This document shows, one piece after another, positions 38,897 to 48,766 of a stretch of 64,000 bases of DNA. Source of the DNA: Vagococcus xieshaowenii (GTDB lineage: Bacteria > Bacillota > Bacilli > Lactobacillales > Vagococcaceae). Numbering within the stretch: position 1 is the stretch's first letter; every line of letters begins with the position of its first letter. A program made the position numbers and the translations under genes. Location: NCBI RefSeq assembly GCF_004792515.1, contig NZ_CP038865.1, forward strand, positions 890,001-954,000. Reading direction: 5' to 3'. Below the pieces are notes generated by a model that was not told where the DNA came from, did no database searches, and was given only the letters and a program-made list of their open reading frames with translations.

Positions 38897-40258
38897 ATGG
38901 AAAGGATACGTGATTTTTTGAAAAATTTTGTTACTGAGGAACATTTAAACGAGGCACTAAATACTTTATCAACTTTAATTTCATATCCATCGGTTTTAGA
39001 TGAACAGGCAACAGCGACTCCTTTTGGACAAGACATACAAGATTGTTTAGAAGCAGCGTTAGCATTTTTTGAAAAAGAAGGGTTTGAAACATATATAGAT
39101 CCGGATGGTTACTATGGTTATGCTGAGATGGGTGAAGGTGATTTGTTTGCGGTATTATGTCATTTAGACGTGGTACCAGCGGGTGACGTTTCTAAGTGGA
39201 GCGTTGATCCATTCAAAGCTGAGATTAAAAATGAAGCTATCTATGGTCGTGGAACACAAGACAATAAAGGGCCTGCTGTCGCATCATACTATGGCTTGAA
39301 ATCTGTGTTAGATCAAGGGTATCAATTGAATCAAAAAGTTCGTTTTATTTTTGGGACGGATGAAGAAAATTTATGGCGTTGTATGAATAAATACTGTGCC
39401 GAACAACCTGTTGCCAAAATGGGCTTTGCACCAGATTCTAAATTCCCTTTGAATTTTGCAGAAAAAGGACTATTACAATTTCACTTAGTTGGTGAAGGAC
39501 AAGAAGAATTTGGTCTAGAAGGTGGTAAAGCTTTAAATGTAGTACCAGAATTAGCTATTTATACTGGTCCACAAATTGAACAAGTCATCGCTAAACTTGA
39601 TGAACTACACTATGACTATAAACAAACAGAAACAGGTATTGAGGTATACGGAAAAGCAAGTCATTCAAAAGATGCACCTATTGGTATAAATGCAGTGACA
39701 CGTTTAGCTGAAGCATTGGTCGCACTATATCCTGAGAATAAAGCTTTGTCATTACTTGGAGATGTGATTAAATCTGATGCAAATGGTATTAGCGCAATTG
39801 GAGAAGTAAAAGACGAACCCTCTGGCTTAATGACAATGAATGTTGCCAAAGTGACGCTATCACCAGATGAAACAAAAATTAGTGTAGATATTCGCTATCC
39901 TGTAACATTAGAAAAGGAAGAACTGGTTAGCAAATTAAAAGAGTTAGCATCTAAATTTGATCTAAGTTATGAAGAATATGATTATTTAGCTCCTTTATAT
40001 GTACCGGAGGATTCTGAATTAGTGTCTACCTTATTAAGTGCTTACCGCGATGTGACAGGTGATACGAAGAGTCAACCTATTGCTTCAGGTGGGGCAACCT
40101 ATGCACGTACTATGCCAAATTGCGTAGCCTATGGTGCAATGTTTAAAGATACGGTGGAACTATTCCATCAAATTGATGAATGTTGGACATTCAATGACAT
40201 GAAACGAGCAATGACGGTGTATGCCGAAGCATTTTATCGTTTATGTGTGACGAAATAA
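38897..40258 (+). CDS. M20-family dipeptidase (PepV-like)
   Basis: 453-residue cytosolic metallodipeptidase that hydrolyses short peptides. Metal-site motifs LCHLDVVPAGD (near 84-94), YGRGTQDNKGP (near 116-126) and GTDEENLW (near 154-161) match the PepV/Sapep branch of M20, and GGATYARTMPN lies near the C terminus. The start is uncertain. The ATG at 38897 has no ribosome binding site before it, while GGAAAGGA lies inside the first codons, so translation may begin at a TTG at 38918 (LKNFVTEEHL). The gene ends in a perfect palindromic terminator. Confidence 0.9.
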   Translation: MERIRDFLKNFVTEEHLNEALNTLSTLISYPSVLDEQATATPFGQDIQDCLEAALAFFEKEGFETYIDPDGYYGYAEMGEGDLFAVLCHLDVVPAGDVSKWSVDPFKAEIKNEAIYGRGTQDNKGPAVASYYGLKSVLDQGYQLNQKVRFIFGTDEENLWRCMNKYCAEQPVAKMGFAPDSKFPLNFAEKGLLQFHLVGEGQEEFGLEGGKALNVVPELAIYTGPQIEQVIAKLDELHYDYKQTETGIEVYGKASHSKDAPIGINAVTRLAEALVALYPENKALSLLGDVIKSDANGISAIGEVKDEPSGLMTMNVAKVTLSPDETKISVDIRYPVTLEKEELVSKLKELASKFDLSYEEYDYLAPLYVPEDSELVSTLLSAYRDVTGDTKSQPIASGGATYARTMPNCVAYGAMFKDTVELFHQIDECWTFNDMKRAMTVYAEAFYRLCVTK

Positions 40259-40288
40259 AAAAGTGCGCCTCATGAGGCGCACTTTTTT
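40257..40288. terminator. Bidirectional terminator, perfect palindrome
   Basis: AAAAAAGTGCGCCTCA is followed directly by its complement, over 32 bases. It overlaps the ends of both converging genes (dipeptidase and yccF). Confidence 0.92.
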
Positions 40289-40655
40289 AATACTTATTAA
40301 CAACCTGCTTTCCAAATGGCATTAACGCTAAACCGGCTAATTTAAAAGATTGTTTGGCGAATGGAATACCTATAATGGTAATCATTAAGATTAATCCACT
40401 GACTAAATGTCCAAGGGCAATTGGAAGGCCACTAAAAATCAGCCAAATGATGTTGATAATAAAGTTAAAACCACCACCTGTATCGATTACTTCTTTTCCA
40501 AAAGGCCAAAAACTCAGACTCGCTAATTTAAAGCATTGCAAGCCAATCGGAATGCCAATAATTGTAAGACACCATAAAAGTCCTGCAGCTAACCAAGCTA
40601 GACCTCCAATGAATCCACCAAATATAAACCAGATAATATTACCTAAACAGCTCAT
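40287..40655 (-). CDS. YccF-domain membrane protein
   Basis: 122 residues with about four hydrophobic segments made of two repeats of a YccF unit. IIWFIFGGFIGGLAWL, TIIGIPIGLQCFKLA and PFGKEV in the first half correspond to IIWLIFSGLPIALGHL, TIIGIPFAKQSFKLA and PFGKQV in the second. The function of the family is unknown. AGGAGTGATTTA precedes the ATG. It is a single-gene unit sharing its terminator with the dipeptidase gene. Confidence 0.9.
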   Translation of the reverse strand: MSCLGNIIWFIFGGFIGGLAWLAAGLLWCLTIIGIPIGLQCFKLASLSFWPFGKEVIDTGGGFNFIINIIWLIFSGLPIALGHLVSGLILMITIIGIPFAKQSFKLAGLALMPFGKQVVNKY

Positions 40656-40696
40656 TAAATCACTCCTTAATTGAATCTTCTAGAAAAAGTGTATCA

Positions 40697-40730
40697 TTTA
40701 ATGTTCGCCATTGATATGTTTAACATTAAA
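40697..40730. repeat. Perfect 9-bp inverted repeat upstream of yccF
   Basis: TTTAATGTT (40697-40705) and AACATTAAA (40722-40730) flank 16 bases, starting 42 bases upstream of yccF. A second perfect palindrome, TTTAGCCGTAGCTAAA, lies at 40739-40754. They could be operators in the 281-base yccF-yitT gap, where I see nothing else firm. Confidence 0.5.
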
Positions 40731-40936
40731 AATCATTCTTTAGCCGTAGCTAAATTCATCTATTAGTCTTATAAATAAAGAGTAAAAAGACAAATTATTA
40801 ATAGTTATTATTAACCGCACATTAGAAATTACTAAAACTCGAATATTTTTTGATTATTCCGAATTATTGGACTGTTTTTTTGTCTAAAATTATTGTAGGA
40901 TAAGAAGGTAAAGTTGTAAGATAGGGGGATGTTTTT

Positions 40937-41848
40937 ATGAATCGTTTTCATGAATTTAGTATCAAACATGAATTTGTTACACGTAGTTTGATTATTATTG
41001 TGTCATCAGTTATTGGTTCAATTGGTTTAAATATGTTTTTAATTCCGGCCAATGTTTTTTCTGCAGGGGTAAATGGGGTGGCACAATTAGTTTCTGGTTT
41101 TTTAAGTATGAATTTTAATCTTTCTATCGATACAGGTATTTTGATTTTCTTACTTAATATTCCAATATTTTTAATTGGTTGGATAAAGTTAGGTGCTAAA
41201 GCGACTATTTATAGTTTTTTCTCAGTATTAGCTTTTTCGTTATTTGCTTTAATCATACCAGTTCAAGAAATCATTCAAGATCCGTTACTTAATTCGATTA
41301 TTGGCGGTATATTAATTGGGATTGGCTCAGCTTATTGCTTGAAATATGGTTTTACTACAGGTGGTTTTGATTTGCTATCTGTTATTATTTCAAAAGTAAC
41401 CGGGAAATCTGTGGGTAGCATGATGTTTATGATGAACTTATTAGTGATTGCTGGAGCTGGCTTTTTATATGACTGGAAACAAGCGATTTATACAATTATT
41501 TCTATTTATGCGTTGAGTATTGTTGTAGATAAGATATATACAAGTGGTCATAAGTTAACAGTGTTTATCGTGACAGGTAAGGAACAAGAAGTATTAGATG
41601 TATTTAAGAAAAATATTATTCGTGGGGTAACTGTTTTACCTGGTAAAGGTGGCTATTCAGGCGTGGATCGTTCTTTATTAATGGTAGTCGTTAACCGATA
41701 TGAATTATATGATATTGAAAAATTACTGCATTCTGTAGATGAAAATGCTTTTGTAAATGTTATAGCTACCGAAGTTGTTTTAGGGGAATTTTGGACACAA
41801 GAACAACAAAAAGCAGCATTTGCATTAGCTAAAGGACAAACAGAATAG
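40937..41848 (+). CDS. YitT-family membrane protein
   Basis: 303 residues. About five or six membrane segments cover residues 16-205 (with GSIGLNMFLIPANVFSAGVN and YGFTTGGFDLLSVIISKVTG), then a soluble C-terminal DUF2179 domain (about 215-290, with TVLPGKGGYSG and VNVIATEVVLGEF). The family is of unknown function; many low-GC Gram-positives have several paralogues. ATAGGGGGATGTTTTT precedes the ATG. It may be cotranscribed with the MIP18-like gene 56 bases downstream. Confidence 0.9.
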   Translation: MNRFHEFSIKHEFVTRSLIIIVSSVIGSIGLNMFLIPANVFSAGVNGVAQLVSGFLSMNFNLSIDTGILIFLLNIPIFLIGWIKLGAKATIYSFFSVLAFSLFALIIPVQEIIQDPLLNSIIGGILIGIGSAYCLKYGFTTGGFDLLSVIISKVTGKSVGSMMFMMNLLVIAGAGFLYDWKQAIYTIISIYALSIVVDKIYTSGHKLTVFIVTGKEQEVLDVFKKNIIRGVTVLPGKGGYSGVDRSLLMVVVNRYELYDIEKLLHSVDENAFVNVIATEVVLGEFWTQEQQKAAFALAKGQTE

Positions 41849-41904
41849 TATACTACTAGTGTGAAAACTAATGATAAATAACATGATAGAAAAGAGGGAC
41901 TTCA

Positions 41905-42240
41905 ATGTCAGAACAAAATTGGACAGAGGAACAAATCGAAGATATTAAATCACGTATTTTAGCAGCACTTGAAACAGTAATCGATCCTGAATTAGGTATT
42001 GATATCGTCAATCTTGGTTTAATTTATGAAGTTGAATTTGGTACAGACGGTAATTGTTTGGTTAAGATGACCTTAACCACTATGGGATGTCCCTTAGCCG
42101 ATGTCATCACAGAAGAAATTCACGAAGCATTGAAAGATGTGGAAGAAGTGAAGAACACTGAGGTGAAATTAGTATGGTATCCTGCTTGGACAACGGATCG
42201 TATGAGCCGTTATGCGCGTATTGCTTTGGGTATTAGATAA
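41905..42240 (+). CDS. MIP18-family (DUF59) Fe-S cluster assembly protein
   Basis: 111 residues. The DUF59 core ALETVIDPELGIDIVNLGLIYEV and the reactive Cys motif TTMGCPLADVITEEI are present, followed by VWYPAWTTDRMS, as in Bacillus YitW and SufT-like proteins. These help mature Fe-S proteins. No suf genes are adjacent. AGAGGGACTTCA precedes the ATG, and a strong terminator follows. Confidence 0.93.
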   Translation: MSEQNWTEEQIEDIKSRILAALETVIDPELGIDIVNLGLIYEVEFGTDGNCLVKMTLTTMGCPLADVITEEIHEALKDVEEVKNTEVKLVWYPAWTTDRMSRYARIALGIR

Positions 42241-42265
42241 CCGTAGTTCAACTTTAAGTATTGCT

Positions 42266-42298
42266 ATATAAGGGGTTGTCCGCCCTTATATTTTTTTT
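42266..42298 (+). terminator. Terminator after the MIP18-family gene
   Basis: TATAAGGG (42267-42274) pairs with CCCTTATA (42283-42290), followed by eight Ts. Confidence 0.88.
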
Positions 42299-42299
42299 A

Positions 42300-42437
42300 T
42301 CCACTCATTAAGTTAGATGTCCATGTCAAACAGTCGGACTCAGGGTACCCCGAGTGTACGAGTAAATATTTTGTTGTGTTATAGATTAATAAGTCGTTTT
42401 TTTCTTTGATTAAATCATAGGAAAGGACGGCTTTTTT
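42300..42437 (+). ncRNA. Putative small structured RNA between two terminators
   Basis: There is no open frame of note in this interval. It contains a locally GC-richer block (about 42319-42363). GTCC (42319-42322) can pair with GGAC (42336-42339), ACTCAGG with CCCGAGT forms a compact hairpin (42338-42355), and ACTC near 42303 can pair with GAGT near 42360. It ends in a long-stem terminator, while the upstream gene has its own terminator. A short independent transcript is inferred; its promoter is not clear. No known RNA family is recognised. Confidence 0.4.
42391..42437 (+). terminator. Long-stem intrinsic terminator
   Basis: AAGTCGTTTTTTTCT pairs continuously (with G-U pairs) with AGGAAAGGACGGCTT. 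After one mismatch an inner TGAT/ATCA stem extends it to about 19-20 pairs, and six Ts follow. Confidence 0.75.
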
Positions 42438-42512
42438 GTATAATTAGTAATATAAAAATGGATGTTATATAATATTTCTAGCTTTGATTATTGGGAAATA
42501 CAGGAGGATTAT

Positions 42513-42992
42513 ATGAAAAAACAGCGTATTGTCTATTATTTGATACTATTATTATTGCTAGGTGTGTCAGGATATAGTTTTTATCTTTCTAAGCATTATC
42601 ATCAGGAGTTAAAGATGTTGACTAATGATTATCAAAAACTAACGGATAAGTTTAATATTCGAGATAAAAAGTATCAAGAACTAGAAGAAAAACTTATGAA
42701 TGAAAAGTCAAAAAACAATGATTTGGAAGAGAAAGTCAAAAAAATATCTAAAGATTTTTCTGAAATCGAACAAGAGTTAAGCAATTATAAGAAAGAGCTC
42801 AATGATTACCGAAGTCAGGAAAATCTCAACCTAGAAAATCAGTCTATTGTTCAAACACCTTCCAGTCCGAATGTAGATCCTATTTCTGAAAGAGATGCGT
42901 TTGCAGCAACTTTTAGAACGGAACATGGAAGAGAACCTTCATCAGGAGAAATTCAAATGTACTGGTTAAGGAAACAAGGACTAGCAGAATAA
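42513..42992 (+). CDS. Unrecognised membrane-anchored coiled-coil protein
   Basis: 159 residues. A basic start (KKQR) is followed by one membrane segment (about 6-23), then a Lys/Glu-rich coiled coil (about 30-105), a Ser/Pro/Asn linker, and a compact C-terminal motif (about 125-159, with AFAATFRTEHGREPSSGEIQ). The membrane segment has no lipobox, so it is a signal anchor with an extracytoplasmic coiled coil. I do not recognise a named family. The ATG at 42513 follows AGGAGGATTAT; 17 upstream in-frame codons lie before this site. Confidence 0.75.
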   Translation: MKKQRIVYYLILLLLLGVSGYSFYLSKHYHQELKMLTNDYQKLTDKFNIRDKKYQELEEKLMNEKSKNNDLEEKVKKISKDFSEIEQELSNYKKELNDYRSQENLNLENQSIVQTPSSPNVDPISERDAFAATFRTEHGREPSSGEIQMYWLRKQGLAE

Positions 42993-43049
42993 TCATAAAA
43001 AAAAAGAATATGCTATAATAAGTGAAAACAAGTAACATAGGGGGAACAA

Positions 43050-43496
43050 ATGAATTTTAAAACAGCACTATTGTCAATATTAGATGAAGATAGGCTAGTA
43101 AGTATTTCTGAAGAAACTGTTGAACGATTCAATTTGCAGGAATCGACTCAGAAACGTTTGGATAAGTTAAAGAGCTTTGTTAATAGCATTCAGTCTATTA
43201 GCGATGATATAAATGAATCCTCTATCGTCAAACTGATTCAAGAGTTTGACGACGAGGAAGATGAGGATGAAGAAGGGTACTGGCGTCCATTCCTATATGA
43301 CGTTCAAACAGAAGAAATTTTTCCAATTGATTTGATTCCGTTTGAAGAATTATTTACTTATCAAGTAGAAGGATTAACAGACGATATTGGATTATTATCG
43401 GAAGTGATGGTTGAATTGACCTTTGATGGTTTTACAATCGAAGAACAGCAAATAAGCATTATGACATTTGAAGATTCTTTAGCCTCACTAGAATAA
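43050..43496 (+). CDS. Unrecognised acidic soluble protein
   Basis: 148 residues, strongly acidic, without membrane segments or signal. A highly acidic run (DDEEDEDEEGYW, about 67-78) divides a helical N-terminal half from a C-terminal half with IDLIPFEELFTYQVEG and VMVELTFDGFTIEE. I assign no family with confidence. TAGGGGGAACAA precedes the ATG, and the gene lies 57 bases after the coiled-coil gene in the same direction. Confidence 0.75.
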   Translation: MNFKTALLSILDEDRLVSISEETVERFNLQESTQKRLDKLKSFVNSIQSISDDINESSIVKLIQEFDDEEDEDEEGYWRPFLYDVQTEEIFPIDLIPFEELFTYQVEGLTDDIGLLSEVMVELTFDGFTIEEQQISIMTFEDSLASLE

Positions 43497-43501
43497 AAGT
43501 T

Positions 43502-43531
43502 AAACGAGAGTGGCAATTGCTTCTCTCGTTT
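43502..43531 (+). terminator. Stem-loop after the acidic protein gene
   Basis: AAACGAGAG (43502-43510) pairs with CTCTCGTTT (43523-43531). The following tract is A/T-mixed and not a clean T run, so termination may be weak. Confidence 0.45.
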
Positions 43532-43602
43532 ATAAAAAAATATTCGTTTATAAATGGTTCTTATAATGTAATGTTACGTTAGTGATAACTAGGAGGGATA
43601 AA

Positions 43603-44151
43603 ATGGTACGTCCAAAATCAAAGGAATCGTTATGGCAACAAGCAGAAGAAAATTTTGACAAACTACAAAATACTATCAATCAAATGACGTTGGAACAGCA
43701 ATTAGAACCATTTGGATTCACCGAAGATTTTTTAATGACTAAAAAAGAGTCTCACTGGCGCCGTGATGGAAATCTACGAGATGTTTTGATTCATTTGTAT
43801 GAATGGCATCAACTTTTTCTAAAATGGGAGAGTGCTAATAGCCAAGGTCAATCGATTCCGTTTTTACCTGAACCTTATAATTGGAAAAATTATTCACAAA
43901 TGAATGTTGAATTTGTCACTAAGCATCAAGAAACTTCCTTATCTGAAGCGAAAGAATTGTTAGCAACAAGTCACCAACAAATGATGGCTATCATTAAGCG
44001 ATACTCAAATGAACAATTGTTTGAGAAACAGCAGTATAGTTGGACAGGCAGTACGACATTAGGCAGTTATGTGATTTCTGCTACATCCAGTCATTATGAT
44101 TGGGCAAATAAAAAACTTAAGCAACAACTCAAGTTATTAAAGAGGAAATAA
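43603..44151 (+). CDS. ClbS/DfsB-family four-helix protein
   Basis: 182 residues. The ClbS/DfsB (DUF1706) pattern is visible: KSKESLWQQAEENFDKL, HWRRDGNLRDVLIHLYEWHQLFLKW, FLPEPYNWKNYSQMN and a late TSSHYDWANKK. The fold is related to DinB four-helix bundles. ClbS hydrolyses the colibactin warhead in its producer, but most members have unknown activity and no colibactin-like cluster is here. The ATG at 43603 follows AGGAGGGATAAA; the frame extends 7 codons upstream of that site. Confidence 0.85.
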   Translation: MVRPKSKESLWQQAEENFDKLQNTINQMTLEQQLEPFGFTEDFLMTKKESHWRRDGNLRDVLIHLYEWHQLFLKWESANSQGQSIPFLPEPYNWKNYSQMNVEFVTKHQETSLSEAKELLATSHQQMMAIIKRYSNEQLFEKQQYSWTGSTTLGSYVISATSSHYDWANKKLKQQLKLLKRK

Positions 44152-44170
44152 GGGGTATTTTTAATAGTGA

Positions 44171-44199
44171 TTGACATTAGTGAAAGCGTTTGATATATT
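44171..44199 (+). promoter_or_regulatory. Sigma-A promoter with internal cre site (CcpA)
   Basis: TTGACA and TATATT are separated by exactly 17 bases. TGAAAGCGTTTGAT at 44181-44194 lies in the spacer and closely fits the catabolite-responsive element consensus. CcpA bound there would block RNA polymerase when preferred sugars are present. Confidence 0.82.
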
Positions 44200-44232
44200 T
44201 TATATATAACATAAATATTTATGAATGCCGAT

Positions 44233-44325
44233 GGATAGTAATTGTTTATAAATGACAAGCTAGACCTGATGCCGAGATGTAAGACCGCTTTTTTGCTGTG
44301 TCTAATCTTGTCATTGGGTCTTTTT
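44233..44325 (+). promoter_or_regulatory. Putative antiterminator (RAT-like) site with overlapping terminator
   Basis: GGATAGTAATTG followed by AGCTAGACCT (44233-44268) resembles the RAT element bound by LicT/BglG antiterminators (GGATTGTTACTG ... CAGGCAAAACCT), but the spacing is a few bases longer. Its 3' part overlaps TGACAAGCTAGAC (44253-44265), which can pair with GTCTAATCTTGTCA (44300-44313) ahead of a T-rich tract. Confidence 0.45.
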
Positions 44326-44367
44326 CTTTTTATCGGAACCATCATAAAAATATAAGAAAGTGAGTGA

Positions 44368-45804
<1,437 letters not shown>

Positions 45805-45810
45805 TTATTA

Positions 45811-45846
45811 AACGCTATGCTTAATCAAATAAGCATAGCGTTTTTT
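45811..45846 (+). terminator. Terminator after the beta-glucosidase gene
   Basis: AACGCTATGCTT pairs with AAGCATAGCGTT around 8 bases and leads into Ts. Confidence 0.9.
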
Positions 45847-45956
45847 GTGTTTAAATATGAAAGAAACTTTTATATTTTTTTGAATAAATTGGAGCTATTG
45901 CTAAAGAAATCAACAGAAATAAGGTATAATAGCATAGAATGAAAGGAGGAGCGTCG

Positions 45957-48749
45957 ATGAAACACGACTCCGTGTATGCTGTTGTCGATTTAGAAACAAC
46001 AGGCACCAATTCAAAAGAGGATAAAATTATTCAAATTGGCTGTGTTTTTGTACAAAATGGTCAGGTTATTGACATCTATCGTCAAGATATCAATCCTCGA
46101 ATTAAATTAACTAAACAAATTGAATCGTTAACAGGTTTAACGAATGAACAATTAGCTAGCGCTCCTTATTTTGAAGATGTGGCAGCTGAATTAGCACAAA
46201 AATTATCAAATTGTGTATTTGTAGCGCATAATATTTATTTTGACTATCAATTTTTAAGTCAGGCTTTTGTCAATGCTGGATTTGATCCCTTGACCCTTGA
46301 AGGGGTTGACACAGTGGAGTTAGCACAAGTTTTTTTGCCAACTTTAGCAAGTTATCGCTTATCAGATATTGCTGACTTTTTAGATTATCAACATGACCGA
46401 CCTCATCAAGCTGACAGTGACGCATTAGTGACAAGTGAGCTACTTATTTATATCGAAAATAAACTATCAACACTACCTATTTGTACACTTGAAAAAATTG
46501 TGAGTTTAAGTGGTGTTCTTGGAAAAGAAACCTCTGATTATTTAGTCATGCAGTTAGAAGTATTGAAGAAAAACTATCGATCATTATCTCCGGATATCCA
46601 TGTTGTTAATGGTATGGCGTTATACAAAAAGCCTGATATTAGCGCATTATATCCTGAAAAAAACGTAAAAGAATTTCCTTTAGGGATAGAAGAAAAGCAA
46701 AAAGCTTATGGAGAATGGTTAGAAGTACGTGAAAGCCAATCCGAGATGATGGATGATGTGTATCAATTTTTTACTGAAAGAGAAGAAGAGAATAAAAATT
46801 TTGCCATTGAAGCACCAACAGGTAGTGGAAAGTCATTTGGCTACTTGTATCCTATGAGCTACTTGGCAACGACTGATAATCCAGTCGTTCTTAGTACCAC
46901 CTCTATTTTATTAGAACAACAATTAATTAATGAAGCCATTCCACTGGTCAATCAGGTTAATTCTAATAGTTTGGTTGGCACGATGATAAAAAGTTCTCGT
47001 TATTTTATAGACTTAAATAAATTTAATGTGACACTTCAATTTCCAACGAAGCAAAAACAGTTTGCTATACATCAAATGAGTGTGTTAATTTGGTTACTTG
47101 AAACCCAAACCGGTGATTTGACAGAATTAAATCTTGCTAATTTGGATCATCCATTCTTTAGACAAGTTAAGCATTTCGGGGAACGTTTTGTGCCTAAAAA
47201 CTCTCCGTTCTATGAAGAAGATTTTTGGCGCTACTTGAAGAATCGTGCGAATCATTCAAATGTGTTAATTGTCAATCATGCCTTTCTGATCAAAGAAAAT
47301 TTCCGTGAGTTTCCATGGTTGCCATCTAGCGATTACTTAATTATTGACGAAGCCCATCATTTACCAGAAATTGCCGAAAAAATGGGGCGAGAACAGCTGG
47401 ATTTTTCTAAATTAAAGTTTGTGTTTCATAAGTTAACTCATTTTGAAGAAGTTAGAGACAATTGGGCTAAAATTAAACAAGATAAAGATTGGCCGATTAA
47501 ACATCAGCTAGTAGATCAAATTATAGTAGAAGCTAGCCAAGTAGTCGATAATCTAGAATCTGATATTGTTGAAACAGCTCTATTAGATGCCAAACTTAAT
47601 TTGAATGAAGAAATTGTGTTGTCACAAGAACAATTGGAACAACTACCTATCTATGTGATTCAAGATATTTATCGCTTGATTCGATTATTAACAGATTTAA
47701 ACGCCCTAATTAATCAGTGTCGTGATTTTTGTTTAATACATTGGGATAAATGGTTGCCAAGCGAACAATTAAGTATTCAAGCATGGTTAGATTATCAAGA
47801 TGAACTCGAGACTATTCAGTCATTTGTGACAGATTATATTCAAAACGATAGTGAACAAGTTGTGAAATGGTTATATATTGATAAGGAAAAATATCAAATA
47901 ACATTGTATAAAAGTGACGTCGGAGCATCTCTTATTGAAGAGACGACTTGGTTTGAACGTTACAGAAAAATATTATATACAGGCGGCACACTATCAACTG
48001 GAGAGCATGATAATTTTCTTGCTAAAAGTTTAGGAATCGAATATACTCCAATGGTAAAATTTAAAGGGACATTCGATTATGCCAAACAAGCCAGACTTTA
48101 CATGCCGACAGAAAGTAGACAGTTCACCAATCTTTCGACCACTTACTATGAAAAGTATGTGGCACAAACTATTACAGAAATTGCTAAAGACAATTCTGTT
48201 AATGTACTGGTTCTCTTCACATCGCTTGAAATGTTAAAAAATGTTTATCATATGATACAACCGACATTAATGGATCGTAGCATAGAAACACTGGCACAGG
48301 GGATTTCTGGATCTAGGGAACGAATTCTCAAACGATTCACTAAGCAAGGTGGTCAAAAAGTTCTGTTAGGAGCAGATTCTTATTGGGAAGGCGTGGATTT
48401 ACCCGGAGATGCATTAGAATTAATTGTCGTGGTTAGAATGCCTTTTGAATCGCCAGACAGACCATATGTGAAAGAAAAATTACGTCTCTATCAAGAGCGT
48501 GGTTTAGATGGTTTTCAGCACTATTCTTTACCAAAAGCCATTTTACGTCTTCGTCAAGGGATTGGTCGGTTAATTCGTAGTAATGAGGATCACGGTGCTA
48601 TCGTTATGTTAGATCCACGTATTCGTACCGCCAAATATGCTAAAAAAATTCAGCAAGCATTACCTGAAGGATTGGTCTTAAAAGAACAGCCATTAAAGGC
48701 TATAATGAAAGAATTATCTCAGTTTATTGGGAAAAGTAATAATAGGTAA
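45957..48749 (+). CDS. dinG: DinG-family helicase with exonuclease domain
   Basis: 930 residues. An N-terminal DnaQ-like 3'-5' exonuclease (about 1-170; VVDLETTGTNSKEDKIIQIG, HNIYFDYQFL, HQADSDALVTSELL) is fused to an XPD/DinG-like superfamily 2 helicase. The helicase has Walker A APTGSGKSFGY, the DEAHH box IIDEAHHLPE and the C-terminal LRLRQGIGRLIRS. The cysteines of the Fe-S cluster in E. coli DinG are not apparent, as in Gram-positive homologues, where the staphylococcal protein acts as a nuclease. The ATG at 45957 follows AAAGGAGGAG. It heads the dinG-ypmB-aspB-asnS cluster. Confidence 0.94.
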   Translation: MKHDSVYAVVDLETTGTNSKEDKIIQIGCVFVQNGQVIDIYRQDINPRIKLTKQIESLTGLTNEQLASAPYFEDVAAELAQKLSNCVFVAHNIYFDYQFLSQAFVNAGFDPLTLEGVDTVELAQVFLPTLASYRLSDIADFLDYQHDRPHQADSDALVTSELLIYIENKLSTLPICTLEKIVSLSGVLGKETSDYLVMQLEVLKKNYRSLSPDIHVVNGMALYKKPDISALYPEKNVKEFPLGIEEKQKAYGEWLEVRESQSEMMDDVYQFFTEREEENKNFAIEAPTGSGKSFGYLYPMSYLATTDNPVVLSTTSILLEQQLINEAIPLVNQVNSNSLVGTMIKSSRYFIDLNKFNVTLQFPTKQKQFAIHQMSVLIWLLETQTGDLTELNLANLDHPFFRQVKHFGERFVPKNSPFYEEDFWRYLKNRANHSNVLIVNHAFLIKENFREFPWLPSSDYLIIDEAHHLPEIAEKMGREQLDFSKLKFVFHKLTHFEEVRDNWAKIKQDKDWPIKHQLVDQIIVEASQVVDNLESDIVETALLDAKLNLNEEIVLSQEQLEQLPIYVIQDIYRLIRLLTDLNALINQCRDFCLIHWDKWLPSEQLSIQAWLDYQDELETIQSFVTDYIQNDSEQVVKWLYIDKEKYQITLYKSDVGASLIEETTWFERYRKILYTGGTLSTGEHDNFLAKSLGIEYTPMVKFKGTFDYAKQARLYMPTESRQFTNLSTTYYEKYVAQTITEIAKDNSVNVLVLFTSLEMLKNVYHMIQPTLMDRSIETLAQGISGSRERILKRFTKQGGQKVLLGADSYWEGVDLPGDALELIVVVRMPFESPDRPYVKEKLRLYQERGLDGFQHYSLPKAILRLRQGIGRLIRSNEDHGAIVMLDPRIRTAKYAKKIQQALPEGLVLKEQPLKAIMKELSQFIGKSNNR

Positions 48750-48766
48750 ATAATGGAGGTTCAAAA

